This document shows, piece by piece, positions 24,660 through 45,074 of a DNA stretch of 64,000 bases (position 1 is its first letter; the number at the start of each line of letters is the position of its first letter). The DNA lies in assembly GCA_003439945.1 (NCBI GenBank), contig QVRM01002270.1, positions 62,001 to 126,000 on the forward strand. The letters are read 5' to 3'. The DNA is from Dermanyssus gallinae (Eukaryota; Arthropoda; Arachnida; Mesostigmata; Dermanyssidae). The notes under the pieces were generated by a model. It saw nothing but the letters and a program-made list of their open reading frames with translations, had not been told where the DNA came from and ran no database searches. The position numbers were made by a program, and so were the translations under genes.

Positions 24660-26400
24660 ACTCCTGCCTGAGCATGTTATTTCGTCCGCCACCGGACTGC
24701 AGCAGGAAGACCCCTTAGCAATTCCTCTGTTTTGTGTGGGTATCAAGGATCTGGTAGATTCCTTTAAAAGCCCGCTGGACCTCTGGTACCTTGACGATGG
24801 TCTACTAGGCGGAAACGTTCATACAGTAGCGGACGACATTCGACGGGTCCTTAACTTCGGTGTAATGTCTGGGCTGGAGTTAAACCCTGCCAAATGTGAA
24901 GTATGCATCCTAGGCTCTACCGACGAGGCTTCCCCAGATATACAGTTACTCCGAGAACTTCTGCCCGGCTGCTAGGTGACCGCTAAGGACGATCTGGAGC
25001 TACTAGGTGTACCACTTTGTCCCGAAGGGCTTACAGCAGCAACTGAGCGCTGGAGATTAAAGCTGGAAAAAGCCGCCGCTCGCCTTCCTCTTCTAGGAGC
25101 CCATCGGGCACTCTTCTTACTCAGGTCTTCCTTCTCTTCTTTGAGACTCATCCACCTTCTTCGAGGAGCTGACCTATCTAATCGGGCCGACGACTTGCAA
25201 GCGCTCAACGAGCTGACACTCTCTGCCCTCGAGGCTCTGCTTACCACATCTCTACCGCCTAGCGCACGGCAACAGGCATTACTGCCCGTCTCTCAAGGAG
25301 GCCTCGGGGTTCCGAACTTAAAGACCTTGGCCGGCCCTGCCATAGTCTTATCCATGCTAAGCGCAGAAAACAGGGCAACTCCCCTTTTAGATACAGCAGG
25401 AGTTGGCCAGTTCAGAAGCCGCTTAGCCCAGCTTCAGGAGAACCTTGAAGCCCGGTGCGGAGGCAGGCCTGACAACATACTATCCCAACGTGACTGGAGT
25501 GCCCCTTTGCACGCTGAAGTACAACAACGGCTCTTTAATGAAGCTGCCGACGACACGACCAGAGCTCTCCTAAACGCCGTTTCCGCCAAGGGTTCAGGCG
25601 CCTGGTTACACGCGCTTCCTAGTGCACCCATAGGAACCCTTCTTGATGACGAGACGATTCGCATAGCAGTAGGCCTACGACTGGGCACAGACTTGGTTAG
25701 CCCCCATCGGTGTCAATGTGGTCACCCCGTCGACAAACTGGGACATCACGGCCTATCGTGTATCATCAGCGCAAGCCGACCCCTCGACATGCCGCTATCA
25801 ATGAGACCTTCAGCAGAGCCCTTAGGTCATGCGGTCGTCCGTGCATCCTCGAACCCCCCGGGCCTCTGCGTGGAGGACGGCAGGCGTCCAGACGGGATGA
25901 CACTTACACCATTCGAGCGAGGCAAAATGCTGGTTTGGGATGCAACCGTTACCGACTCCCTAGCACCTTCTAGGGTCGGTGGCGGCGCATCCGAAGCTGG
26001 TTATGCAGCCCACCTTGCGGAGACCAACAAGCTAAGAAAATACTCATCAATTGGGTATCCCCACGAATTCTGGCCTCTCGCGTTTGAGACCTTGGGTGTT
26101 CCTGGTGTTCGGACCAGACAGCCGATTCGCAAAGTCGGCACTATGTTAAATATGTCAACCGGTGATAGCAGATCGTCGTCCTTTTTTAAACAACGTCTGG
26201 ATCTTAACATACAACGTGGAAAAGCAGCCTCCGTTCGTGGTACTCTTCTGAAGTGGTCTCGGCCTAGCCTAGACGAAGCGGACATGTGATAGTCACAATA
26301 TACACCCGCTAGGCCCATTGGCATAGCTAAGCTTCCGTATATGTGCCCCACATACATATTGTAATACACGAAAAATAAAATTTATTACACAATCTTGTTT
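24655..26400 (+). mobile_element. RLE-type non-LTR retrotransposon, family A (5'-truncated)
   Basis: The element enters from a (TA)n array (24624-24657) partway through reverse transcriptase. It reads LQQEDPLAIPLFCVGI, then WYLDDG (catalytic motif, about 24785) and LELNPAKCE (about 24880). After one stop codon it continues into a 437-residue open frame with the connector and RLE domains. An AATAAA is at 26374-26379, followed by the tail region and another TA array at 26411. Later 3' fragments of the same family occur at 44400-45060 and 55010-55600. Confidence 0.85.
24976..26289 (+). pseudogene. Family A ORF, C-terminal part: RT thumb/connector and restriction-like endonuclease
   Basis: An open frame of 437 codons with no ATG-type start. 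It is the continuation of the RT frame (24661-24975) after TAG at 24973-24975, so the whole is one broken ORF. The endonuclease has a CCHC zinc motif (CQCGHPVDKLGHHGLSC, about residues 245-261), then RRPDGMT (about 309) and LVWDATVTDS (about 325), the catalytic R/KPDx...D pattern of R2/R4-type RLE. Between the zinc motif and RRPDG the frame is wrong: the family sequence (PRHAAINETFSRALRSCGR) is found in another frame at 25765-25855. Two opposite indels thus shifted and restored the frame. RLE nicks target DNA to prime reverse transcription. Confidence 0.8.
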
Positions 26401-26410
26401 CAAAAAAAAG

Positions 26411-26448
26411 TATATATATATATATAATAAAGATTATTAAAAATTATA

Positions 26449-26515
<67 letters not shown>

Positions 26516-26535
26516 AAGATTATTAAAAATTACAT
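26411..26535. repeat. (TA)n array with duplicated flank
   Basis: A TA array whose flank taataaagattattaaaaat occurs on both sides (about 26424 and 26511), so array and flank have been locally duplicated. Confidence 0.9.
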
Positions 26536-26929
26536 TTGTACTCGCTGACAAATTTGACATCTACTTGTCGGCTTTCACTGATAGTATCTGTAGTTAACCC
26601 CTAGTACCACTGCCTTTTGGATCGTGTCAGCTGTGGTCGAATTCCTAACGGTGGCAAAAAGTAAACCTCGCTTGAAACCTCGTGACGATCGACGTCCGGC
26701 GTGCCTAAGATACGCGCACAGTCAGTCTCTCTTTTAGGCGTCGCTCACGTCGAGTTACGAACCGCAGAATGCTTCTAGTGTAGTCCAATCGACTATGATT
26801 TCGTTTTCAATGGTGCTTTTTTTTCTATTCCTGTTGCTGTGCCGCATAAGATTAAAGTCTTAGCGTCGTATTTTATTCAAAAGACTATTTACGACGCCTA
26901 TCAAAACAAACATTTCATATCTTAGCTCT

Positions 26930-27265
26930 CTCGTTCTCTCCTCCCCTCTCTCTGTCTCTCTATCCCTATCTGTGTCATCGTCTGTTACGCTGTTTGCAGC
27001 AACAGCAGCAGCTTGTTGTTGCTATTGTGGCAAGCGCCACCAACTGTTGGCCTGCCGTACTTTCTTTGAGCAAATTCCGCTGCAAGTGTTTCGAGTTTTC
27101 GACAGCAATGCCATGAATGATTTAGAGGTCCGTCGAGGCGAGAGCGTTTGAAAATCTTCCAACAAACAAGGCTGGCAACTAAGGCTGGCGTTGAGCAGCT
27201 GGAGGCGCTCGGGTGAATTTAAAGGAGCTCTAAAACAGCTCCGCTTGCTCGTGAACTTTGCTTAA
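26930..27265. other. CT-rich tract and upstream region of the 27.4-kb exon
   Basis: A pyrimidine-rich tract (ctctctcg...ctctctgtctctc, 26932-26966) and a short CAG run (26998-27012) lie 400 bp upstream of the signal-peptide exon. CT/GA tracts can bind GAGA-type factors, but a function here is only conjecture. Confidence 0.35.
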
Positions 27266-27367
27266 TTGCTACCGGCACTCGCGCGCCCAGCTCACTGGAC
27301 TATACGTGGTGCGCGGAGGTCGGTTGTGACGACATCTCCGATCGACACCATCATCGGAATCATAGTC

Positions 27368-27455
27368 ATGAAGCCTCTTCTGCTTTTTACTCTGCATCTG
27401 CTGCTGTTCGGTCTTCTACAGGTGTTCGGGCTTATGGTCAGCTCGAGCTATGCAG
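27368..27455 (+). CDS. Signal-peptide first exon of an unidentified gene
   Basis: ATG at 27368 starts MKPLLLFTLHLLLFG followed by further hydrophobic residues and SSSYAG. This is a typical signal peptide with a small-residue cleavage region. It is followed at once by a consensus donor (gcag|gtaagaag), leaving phase 1. No convincing second exon was found before the protease gene at 31670, which has its own signal peptide. The gene could continue through short exons I cannot recognise, be broken, or be a chance match. Confidence 0.4.
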
Positions 27456-27650
27456 GTAAGAAGCACGCCATCGCTATATGCAGCGTAACTCTGTCGAGGA
27501 TGGGGTTGACCTCCACTACCTTATGTATCCTCAGTGGGCCTAGCTAAATACTTGGGTGATTAAATACTGTTATAAGCATAAGCTCATTAGCCATATGCTT
27601 TATGCCTATGCACATTACCTAAGTGTGACCGGATCTATCTATCTATATAT

Positions 27651-27669
27651 ATAGAAAGAGATAAATATA

Positions 27670-27764
<95 letters not shown>

Positions 27765-27821
27765 CAAATTTTATTTAACTCATAATGGGGTGTAAACAAT
27801 TGTCCCCCAGTGAACGTGACG

Positions 27822-27868
<47 letters not shown>
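27651..27868. repeat. Cluster of (TA)n microsatellites
   Basis: Arrays at 27651-27760 and 27824-27868 flank about 60 bp that include aacaattgtc and gtgaacgt. A similar segment lies between TA arrays at 19385-19415. Confidence 0.93.
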
Positions 27869-27870
<2 letters not shown>

Positions 27871-29088
27871 GTGTGTCTATATCAGTTATGTTAAAAAAAC
27901 ACGCATTCGATTAAATAAGGCCTCCTGGAATACGTGCGTTAAATTGACTACCAATTACCCTGCTCGCGTATACAAAAAGAGGTACAAAGTACCTCACCTT
28001 TAGTCTGCGATTATGGACCAATATGAGCTAGCATTGGTTGTAGCGTCAGTTAAAGGCGCCCCGGTGAATATTCACAGTGTTGTACACAAGGTCAGGATCA
28101 TAAAGAGCACAGTTGTCAAGGTCTAACAAAGAAAACCGGACAATCCTTTAGGCTAGGAGACTGTCGAAGATCTGCTGTCTTTGCGGGCCGTTAGCTTCCT
28201 AGCACCAGACTTTATTTCTGGGGTTCGATGTTGAGGTTTCGTCCCTGAATGCTGTGCTAATGCAGAAGAATGAAAAAGGCAACCTAATATAAATCGATGA
28301 CAAGGCCGCAAGCACCCACGCCTTGAGCTCCGAAAGCGAGGACTTTGACTAACAACTAGATGATCCGGAGAAAGTACAGTTTGCAACCAGGGTGTTTGAC
28401 ATTGCTGCACACTGTGCTCGCATCCTACGGCTGTTATCGCTACGGCTGTTATCGCTAGAACTACCACTGCCGCCACTTCTACCGTCATAAACGACCTATC
28501 CAAGGCTAAAGGTGGTAAGCATTAAACAGATCAGGATTAAAAGTGAATCGAGTATTCGACACTTTAAACGATTCGAGTATATCTAATCGTGTCAGCAATG
28601 CCAGACGAGATGGCATATGCAGACAGACCGAGTAAGCATTGAGGTTTGGCGAGGAAGAGACAGACCAACGATAAACCTAAGCTTGCTTTACAGGAAACAA
28701 AAAGCTTTTCCTGCTCATCGCTCTTATCAATCGTTGTTACTAAGAGTCAGACCATAAAAGGCAAAAGCATTGCCATCTGACTACGATAGGACATGGAGCA
28801 ACGTACATAACAATAGCAACAACAGCAACAACGGTATACACTACGTGAACTATTACTACCAACATCAACTGCACGCGCCACACATTACAATGCGGAAAGA
28901 AGACTCGCTTCAGGAGGTACGGCCAACTTCGTACGTATGTCTGCCGGCGACCCAAGTCGAACTGTCGCTCAGACAGGGTCGCTCACAAGACCCAAGACCC
29001 GTCCTCCACCCAATAGTAACAACAGAGTGGGCTTTCAAGAGTCGCGCCTCTCTTTTTGTACTTGGCTATAGCTGTCAGTCGAGTCCGG

Positions 29089-29160
29089 TAGCCTGATGGG
29101 TGCATTCGTCTGCGCCTCGCGACCGGAGGAGACACATAAGTGCGCGGATTCGAGCGCCGC
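29089..29160 (+). other. Possible tRNA-derived SINE relic
   Basis: An A-box-like tagcctgatggg (29089-29100), an anticodon-arm-like stem with cctc and gagg flanking gcgaccg, and a B-box-like gattcgagcgc (two mismatches to GGTTCRANNCC) lie at tRNA-like spacing. Too degraded to be a tRNA gene; weak evidence overall. Confidence 0.3.
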
Positions 29161-29585
29161 CGTTGCACATTTGTATTTATGGGGAGTCCGTCTATGAAGC
29201 AATGTGAAAAGCAGTTCTATGGACGTTAAATCTTTGCTGAGAGTCAGCCCGGAAAGTTTTTTCTTTAGATCTAGCTATCAACGTACACCGTGTTTGTTGT
29301 CAGGTGGCCATTTTTTGGCTGCCATGCCTTCTACTCTATCCACTTCAGCGTTCACCTGCTGAAAAATGGTATCATAATAGTGTGAGTGCTATACGTAGCT
29401 GTCTTCTTTCTATCATATGTAGTTTCACTACAATACGTGGCTTTCCTATCTCAATTCAATTTATTTTACACTTTATCATGTAATTATACCTAGTTATGTC
29501 CTATAAGTTATGTCCTATTTGGTGAGTATACACATATGTACATTTAGATTTCCTTATAGAATACATTATACATTCCTGTCTGTAC

Positions 29586-29587
<2 letters not shown>

Positions 29588-29682
<95 letters not shown>
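29588..29682. repeat. (TA)n microsatellite
   Basis: TA array of about 94 bp with one C interruption. Confidence 0.96.
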
Positions 29683-29683
<1 letters not shown>

Positions 29684-30429
29684 TCTGCGATATTAGTAAA
29701 TTATGTGCGTTGTTCTCCTAAAAACCAATACCACAAAAAATACTTCGGGATTTAGGATGTCTAAACGCGTGAAACCTGCTATTCCCTTAGCTGGTACGTC
29801 GTGTCACGGAAATGCAGGGTAAATCATTTAATTGTGTATGTGTAGAGAAAATATATACAAAATAGAGAATGATGAATAGAATATGATTTATGATGGTTGA
29901 ATACGAAAAAGAAAGTATAAACTAGATGGAAATAAATAGATATATTAAAGTTTCTGGTTCTACCTTATAAAAGGCGCCATAATTGAAAGATACAGTTGAA
30001 AGCCGCCCCTCGCTATGCAAAGTCGATGCGGTATGACAATTTAATGTGCAGCTAATCTCAAAAATCTCTCTCTCATTATATATAAACATATATATATATT
30101 TAAAAATAAACAAAGGTTTACAACTATCAGACATTAACCCAGCGCTGGTCACTGGTAGGACCATTTTGCCACAACACGTTCTTAACACCGGCTGAAATTT
30201 CCAACTTTTCTTCGTTCACGTTTAAGCGGTCGTGTGTTTCCATACGAACGTTTGGAATGTTTACCCACAGATAGACATGATACAGCTGTAGGTTGTGCTG
30301 TTTTATGAAAAAGCTGTTCAACGTCGCTCAAAAATGTTCAAATAGACGCCCTGTCGGCTACATTACTTAGTAACCTTGTTTGATCGATTTATCATTTGAT
30401 TAGCCTGTATAACGAAATACAGATATCAC

Positions 30430-30834
30430 CCCTTTATATCAAGGCCGCTTGAAGCGGGGCATATATATTACCTAAGCATCCATATCACCAATGTATTCTT
30501 CTCCCATTCTCTTCTTTATATTATCGACCTGGTCCTTTCTAACGTTTGTCCCTTTATATAATATATATAAATATTATAAAGCTAGAACTTCTTAAATATC
30601 TATATAGTTGGCCTTCTCTGTAAATATCTGACCCCCCTTAAGCTTGTACGTTTCTTTACAATATGTTTAATTGACTTCCTTCCATTCCCTAGCCCACAAA
30701 CTCGACACCCTGTACGTTCCGCCTCCATACAATTAGCTTACATCCTTGTATCTAACATCCCTTCCCTGGGGTCTGCTAGAAGCCCATTCCCTCTTGAATG
30801 ATATCGTATATTCATATTACCCTGCCTATTTCGC

Positions 30835-30912
<78 letters not shown>

Positions 30913-31060
30913 CAACTTCCCTTTTCCTTCCAATACACTTTGTTCTTACCCATTATTGACTTCCCCCTCAAGGAACTCTCTGGCGCAATTATCCCGCAAT
31001 CCCGCGCTGTGGACCAGAGCAACATTTGCAAATTCTGTTACGTATATGGCCTTCTTTATC
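30430..31060 (-). mobile_element. Possible LINE 3' relic split by (TA)n
   Basis: On the minus strand the segments KNKVYWKEKGSC (about 30930), then RNRQGNMNIRYHSRGNG (about 30800) and CRVCGLGNG..SIKHIVKK (about 30690) resemble the zinc-binding C-terminus of arthropod APE LINEs (C-x2-C...H). A 75-bp TA array interrupts it and stops are present. The match is by pattern only. Confidence 0.35.
30838..30912. repeat. (TA)n microsatellite
   Basis: TA array of about 75 bp inside the possible LINE relic. Confidence 0.95.
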
Positions 31061-31669
31061 TTATTACAATATGTCAGACTCCCAGATCCCCCTTACCACT
31101 ATTTATATAATACCTTAAAAGAATCTCACACTTTAGTGCATTTTGTCCCAGTTCACCTTTGTAATATTTCGTGTTCCTCTAAATAATCATCCATTATAGT
31201 CATTGTCACCGCAAGATACGTGTTCCTACTTAGGTAGTCCAAGAAAACCTAATTTATTCTGTGAATATTGTGCTTGAACGTCATTCTGCAATAAACAAAA
31301 TGAAACTATATCAGCAATAAGTATGCAATGTTCCCAAGCCGCTTCAGTAGGAAGAACATTTTAAGCACTATAACACTGTTGAGCATATCGATAACCGGTT
31401 GAATTTGGCGCTAACTTTGTCATAACTTACCCCGGATCCGGGGCGTCCAGGGCTAGGTTCATAGGCGGAAATCAGTCTGTCGGGAACCAGTGGCAGTCAC
31501 CTTTTCGTACAATTATTAGCCCTCGTCTAATGGACCACGACAATTTTGGCGATATGGATTCGTCGCCACAGAGTCTATATCGTATATAGCCTTGCTTGCC
31601 ACAATTGACCTAGGGCATGCTACTATAGAGCGTCTACATATCTGAACGAGCATCACGGGGAGTAACGCG

Positions 31670-40059
<8,390 letters not shown>

Positions 40060-40573
40060 CATACGATGAGGTCGTAACACTTGAACTTCACCGATGTCCG
40101 AAAAATTAGGGGCGTAGGGGCTTACTGGCGTTTCTGCATCCGCAAACGGGCAAACGCCTTACCGACAACATTCGTGCTCGCAGATCGGCGAATGTGTACA
40201 ACGACTAACGGGATTGGTCGAGCAAATTAGTGTTCTATCATATATGTGATATTTTGCAAGGGTTATACATAACTGGTTTTGTAGTACACGTACTTGCGTG
40301 TGTAGCGTACTCTACACGATTGAATATATATAATATATAGTATGAAAGGTTTATAATAATCCCTTAGCGGTACGAGCCAGCTCGAAGAGACACGTATTCA
40401 AGTACTAATAAAATTGCCAATTTAAAATTGTGTTTTAATTTTTCTATAAAATAACATTTTCTGTGGCGAAAGGCACGTTTTCTTTGTTGTATATATATTG
40501 GGTCTACAAAAAAGTTTTTTCGGTTATTTAATGATTCTCTACGAACAAATCCGGAACAACTTTTTTGTAGCCC

Positions 40574-40618
<45 letters not shown>

Positions 40619-40688
40619 TAAAAAGGCATATACGGGCAAATGGGGCCAGATTCTGTTTTGCAGATATATATAGAAAAAAGAGTGTATA

Positions 40689-40739
<51 letters not shown>

Positions 40740-41539
40740 CCTACGCAACAGTTAGTTAACTTGTAGTGCGCTAAGCTGATGTATTACATTACAACATCGT
40801 TGGCGATGCTTCATGACCTAGGGCTGCGCTCGCTTAGTCCACGTCTGTATGCGGATGCGATGATTCGTCAATGCATTTCGCGCGTATTCACGTGAAAACC
40901 ACTTCAAGCAAACCCTGTTGTGTGTATGTTTTGTCTTCGTAACTCGGGCGCGTATGGCACATGACATCATCCCTTTGGGCTTCTTAGAACAACGACGACG
41001 ACGACGAGGAGTGACCGAAGCTTCCGCTTCTTGTATTCTTACGTATGTATGTCCCTGCGGTGGTATCTCACTTGATTTAGAGTAGACCGACTAAGCGAGC
41101 CTGCTTTCTTTACACTTCACTGCTGCGTACGAGTTTGTTCGTCACCAACAGTGAAAGTTAAGCTGAGCAGTGAAATCAGTTGGCACAGTTTGGCTCTGTT
41201 TGATAATGCGAGGTGAATTGAAGATGAAGAAGCCTGTTCAAATGCTGGTTAGAACGAGCTAATTGCGGTTCCGGTGGGGCGGGACAGGCTTTTCCCAATA
41301 GTTCAGAGCGCGCCGATGCATGCGTGAGCCAGCCAGGCCTCCTTCGACCTCAAACAAGCTTTAGGTTCTCGCTGCTCTCTGGTATTGTCATCGCGTTGTT
41401 TTAGTCCCCTTGCCTCGCATGCCTGTCGCGGACAGGGCGCGCGCGCTATCTTTGAACGCGCTGCACGACCCTCTCCCCCGTGTGTTCATACCTGCGCTAG
41501 CAGTGCTGGTTGGTCATGCTGGTTGATAGCGTACGTATG
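40060..41539. other. Spacer between protease and C1q gene, unit 1
   Basis: Shared with 50683-52177. It contains TA arrays at 40575-40594 and 40691-40738, a GA array at 40595-40618 and a GAC/ACG trinucleotide run near 40990. No gene seen. Confidence 0.6.
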
Positions 41540-41570
41540 TATATAAGCAGGCCAACATAGCGACTCAGTC
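41540..41570 (+). promoter_or_regulatory. Core promoter of C1q gene 1 (TATA box and initiator)
   Basis: TATATAAG at 41540-41547 and TCAGTC at 41565-41570. The initiator A is 27 bp after the first T of the TATA box, the classical spacing. It predicts a transcript start near 41567 and a 5' UTR of about 170 nt. Confidence 0.75.
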
Positions 41571-41739
41571 ATTCCACACTGCAGTGTCTCGGTAACAGTT
41601 CCTAAGACGAAAGTCAGTGAATCTTGTTGTGACAGCCAGCTAGCCAGACGCCTTGTCGAAGCCAGTGTCAGAAGAAGCACGAACAAATCGCCGACGTTCT
41701 GTGCAAGGCGACGTTCTCCGCAAGCCGCCGTGCAAGAAG

Positions 41740-42408
41740 ATGATGCGCAACATCGCAATTCTGCTCGCCGTCGTCGTCGCCTCCGCAGTGCAACTCGCGG
41801 TCGGCCAGCAGGTGGGCTTCATGATGACACGCGGACGAAGGGAAGGCACCTACATCAGCTTCGAAGTGACGGCCACAAATGTCAACGCCGAACTGAGCCA
41901 GGAGGTGGGCGCGTTTCGGTGCTCGGAGCCGGGCCTCTACCTGTTCAGCTTCTCGGCGATGCCTCCGCGACACAGCTTGCTGAAGGTGTCACTGCGCAAG
42001 AACCGCGTCCCGGTGACGACTCTGTTCGCAGCTGAGGGCAGCCACACCACCGTCACCGGGTCGATCGTGCTCTGGCTGATGAACAACGACATTGTCTATC
42101 CGTTCGTCGAGGAGGGCGATATTCAGGAGTCGGTGGCCAAAACTCGAGCGCTCACCTCATTCAGCGGCGTTCGAATCTCGAGCAAGCATCGTGACGATTC
42201 GCCGCTCAACTCCATGTTCCGAAGCGACTTCGTCACCGACGCCGTTGGAATTATCGGTCAGCCGGATGAGAGCGACCACATCGACAAGCTTTTTCACGTC
42301 CGCAAGCCACAACCAAAGGCGGCGCCAAGCAGCGACGAAGATAACATTGGCACAACTGAAAGTAGCGTAACTACAGATGCTGCTACTGCTGTAAACGATG
42401 GCCTGTAA
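41740..42408 (+). CDS. Secreted C1q-domain protein, copy 1
   Basis: Single-exon gene, 222 residues. The first in-frame ATG gives MMRNIAILLAVVVASAVQ, a signal peptide ending near residue 22 (QLAVG|QQ). The open frame extends upstream without an ATG, so the extension is UTR. Residues about 24-155 form one globular C1q domain: VGFMMTR at the start, an N-x-E/VGAFRC central part, the PGLYLFSFS signature, and LTSFSGVRI as the last strand. There is no collagen region. A hydrophilic tail (about 156-222) ends in a Ser/Thr/Ala/Asp stretch. C1q-domain proteins act as secreted trimeric ligands or pattern-recognition lectins. A close copy lies 10.6 kb downstream. Confidence 0.87.
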   Translation: MMRNIAILLAVVVASAVQLAVGQQVGFMMTRGRREGTYISFEVTATNVNAELSQEVGAFRCSEPGLYLFSFSAMPPRHSLLKVSLRKNRVPVTTLFAAEGSHTTVTGSIVLWLMNNDIVYPFVEEGDIQESVAKTRALTSFSGVRISSKHRDDSPLNSMFRSDFVTDAVGIIGQPDESDHIDKLFHVRKPQPKAAPSSDEDNIGTTESSVTTDAATAVNDGL

Positions 42409-42593
42409 GACTTATCGTCGCAGAGAATAGGCAATGAAGGAGAGACAGAGCTCGGCTGTTGTGATGCTCTGTTAAATTGTCACTACCGGCGTATTGAGTC
42501 AGTGACAAGTTGTCCATAAAATGTATTTTCGAGTAAACGTAAGACATCGATTTAGGTACACGCGTATAGTATACGTCACCCCAGTGTTATAAC

Positions 42594-42599
42594 AATAAA
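42594..42599 (+). promoter_or_regulatory. Poly(A) signal of C1q gene 1
   Basis: AATAAA 186 bp after the stop codon; conserved at the equivalent place in copy 2. Confidence 0.6.
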
Positions 42600-43380
42600 T
42601 TAATCACGGACAGTATCCAATACGAAAAAGTATTCCAAATTGTCTTCCCTAGTTAGCATATACATACATGCGCAGGTAACGTCATATCGTTCTCATAGCA
42701 ATCTGTCAGCATGATCATAGCTTACAGAGCAAGATTGTCTGTAAGTTATCACGTTGGAGACTTCGCTGGTTCTGGAGAGACCTGCTGCATAAACCGATTC
42801 TTTGCTCAAATGTGGCACTCATACGATGCATACAAAATTATCTCCTCATCATCGCCCAAATCTCTTAGCTCGGCGATTTTATTGCGATGACGCCTCAGTA
42901 ATTATAAGCCATGTAATACTTTTAAATAATCTTGGCGTCAAGAGTAACACCTTGTTAATGGCGCATGTATTTTTAAAATACGTTTTTTCCCACATGAATA
43001 GCGTAGTTATGATAAATATAATAAATGCATGAATGCAGCGAATACAGTACATATCCCAGCTTGCTTATAACAATACAGGCTAGACGACCCAGCATGTAGT
43101 TCATTTCGTTGTGCGCCTGTTGTGTACCGCATTGTAACGTCGCACAAGCCATTACAAATAATGCTCTATATCTTTCCATGACGCTTTTAACGCATGGCTC
43201 GTTTAATTTAAGCTTGAAAGACAAACGTTGAGTACGTAGGTCAGATTTTTAGGGCACCTAATTAGTTTATTAGTAGAGTGAAACTATTAGAGAGTATACG
43301 TTAATTAATGCTTTTGTAGAAAAGTTTAACAACTTCGTGCCAAGCAAGACTCTAGTGACGCATATCGTTACTTGTTACAT
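42600..43380. other. Spacer after C1q gene 1
   Basis: Shared with 53223-53985 in unit 2. No gene or RNA recognised. Confidence 0.5.
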
Positions 43381-43389
43381 ACAACATTG

Positions 43390-44110
43390 AGTTGTGCGGA
43401 GCATGAATTTGTTGTGCCGTCTTTGGCATTCTGGTCATTTTTCGCACAATACCTGGTTCAAATCGATTACTCGCTGACTGTAGCGAGCAGCTTCGACATT
43501 TTCACTAAGTTTTAGCAGCTCATTATAGACAACACCTTTTGATCCGACCAAACACAGAGCATTGTCTTTTTCCGAAGCGATTCGGCTTCACAGTCGATGA
43601 CGCTGCTGCGCCACGAGGTAATCCCGACTTTTGACGCTTGGGATTGTGGAGGATGATTCACTTTTTACCTTCGGTCACGATCCGATGCAGGAATGACTTC
43701 TGTTTGAATCTGGCGCACAGAATCTCACAAGTGATTTGCGTTCATGTTGTTGTCTTTCACTCAGTTCATGTGAAACCACTTCGCAAACTTCGAGATCTTC
43801 CCCATGGCCTTCAAACGTCTGCAAACGGTTGCTTGGCACACGTTTAGTTCAGCAAGTTCTTTGCGTTTGCGTGCTATGCTCAACCATTTTTGGCGGTTTT
43901 CCGCGTGTTTTGTCGTTTAGTTTGGAGTTGCTGTTGTCTAACTTTTTAAACCACTCAAAACACTGTGATCTGCCGAGAGCATTCTCTCCGTAAGCTTCGA
44001 CAAGCATTTTATGCGCTTCGGTCACATGTTTTTTTGTCAAATGAGAGCAGAAAATGAGAGCTTCTCGCAAGTTGGCGATTATTGGCACAAACTTCGACTT
44101 GGTTAATGCT
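43390..44110 (-). mobile_element. Mariner transposase fragment, copy 1
   Basis: On the minus strand the N-terminal helix-turn-helix is readable (AHKMLVEAYGENALGRSQCFEWFKKLD, 43900-44060). Further on, out of frame, is MLCVWSDQKGVVYNELLKLSE (about 43470-43560) followed by VIDLNQVLCEK. This is the mariner DD34D transposase pattern. The frame is broken and the part with the later catalytic Asp residues is not recognisable, so it is inactive. Confidence 0.8.
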
Positions 44111-44399
44111 TCCAGAAATGTTGTAGGAAGTACCTAGACGAGGCTTTGCTCGTGGAGCAAGGAATCAGACACTTCAACAACAGAACTGCGTCATTGCCGC
44201 TAGCGGCTGCTAGCTACAGCGATAGCAGCGCCCTTTGTGTGCCTACACCTAAGCGAGCTCGAAAACAACAAAAAAGCGCATAGGAAGCCCTTAAACCTAC
44301 GGTTTCGAAGATAACGGGACATCATATATAAACCATAAAACGATTGGCATGCATATATTTGCGTTATATGTGCTCAAATTGCGGCGTTAATCCATGTTT

Positions 44400-45060
44400 A
44401 CATCTCGCTGTAATATTAAATCTGAAATGAAGCGGTGTCAATGTGGCCATCCCGTCGACAAACTTGGAGATCACTGCGTATCGTGTATCACCAGCGCAGG
44501 ACGTCGCCCTAGACACGCCGCTATTAATGAGAATTTTAGCAGTGCTCTCTGGTCATGGAATCGTCAATGCATCTTTGAACCCCCAGGCCTCTGCCCAGAA
44601 GACGGCAGACGTCCAGACAGGATGACAATTTTCCTTTCGAGCGAGGCAAAATGCTGGTTTGAGATGCAACCGTTACCGACTATCTAACCCTTTCTATGGT
44701 CGGTGGCGGCACATCCGAAGCTGGCTATGCATATCACTTTGCAGAGACCAGCATGCTAAGAAAATATTCACCAATCGGGTATACCTACGAATGGCTTCTC
44801 GCTTTTGAGACCTTGTGTGCTCCTGATGTTCGGGCCAGACAGCTGATCCGCAAAGTCGGCGCCTTCTAAACGTGTCATCCGGTGATACCAGGTCGTCGTC
44901 TTTTTTTAAACAATGTCTGAATTTTAACATACAACGTGGAGACGCTGCCTCTGTTCGGGGCATACTTCTGAAGTCGTATCGAACTGCACTGAATGAAACG
45001 GACACGTGATGTTCACAATATGCGCCCGCTAGGCACATTGGCTTAGCTAATTCCTCGTGA
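44400..45060 (+). mobile_element. Family A RLE element, 3' fragment, copy 1
   Basis: Starts at the endonuclease zinc motif (CQCGHPVDKLGDHCVSC) and keeps PRHAAINENFSSALWS and GRRPDRM (the G of RPDG is changed). It ends at ggcttagctaatt, short of the family A 3' terminus. Family B sequence follows directly. Homologous to 25715-26330. Confidence 0.8.
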
Positions 45061-45074
45061 TATGCATAATGACA

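Larger units (their letters stand above)
27869..30430. other. Intergenic stretch, no gene seen
   Basis: It contains a TA array (29588-29682) and a possible SINE relic (29089-29160). No open frame has supporting features. Confidence 0.5.

Noticed and set aside
28153..29096. Frames of about 110 codons on both strands
   Set aside because: The Asn/Ser run comes from a CAA/CAG-rich patch, and no homology or gene context was recognised.
41653..41739. N-terminal extension of the C1q frame
   Set aside because: It has no ATG (it opens at TTG) and would bury the signal peptide; this is 5' UTR.
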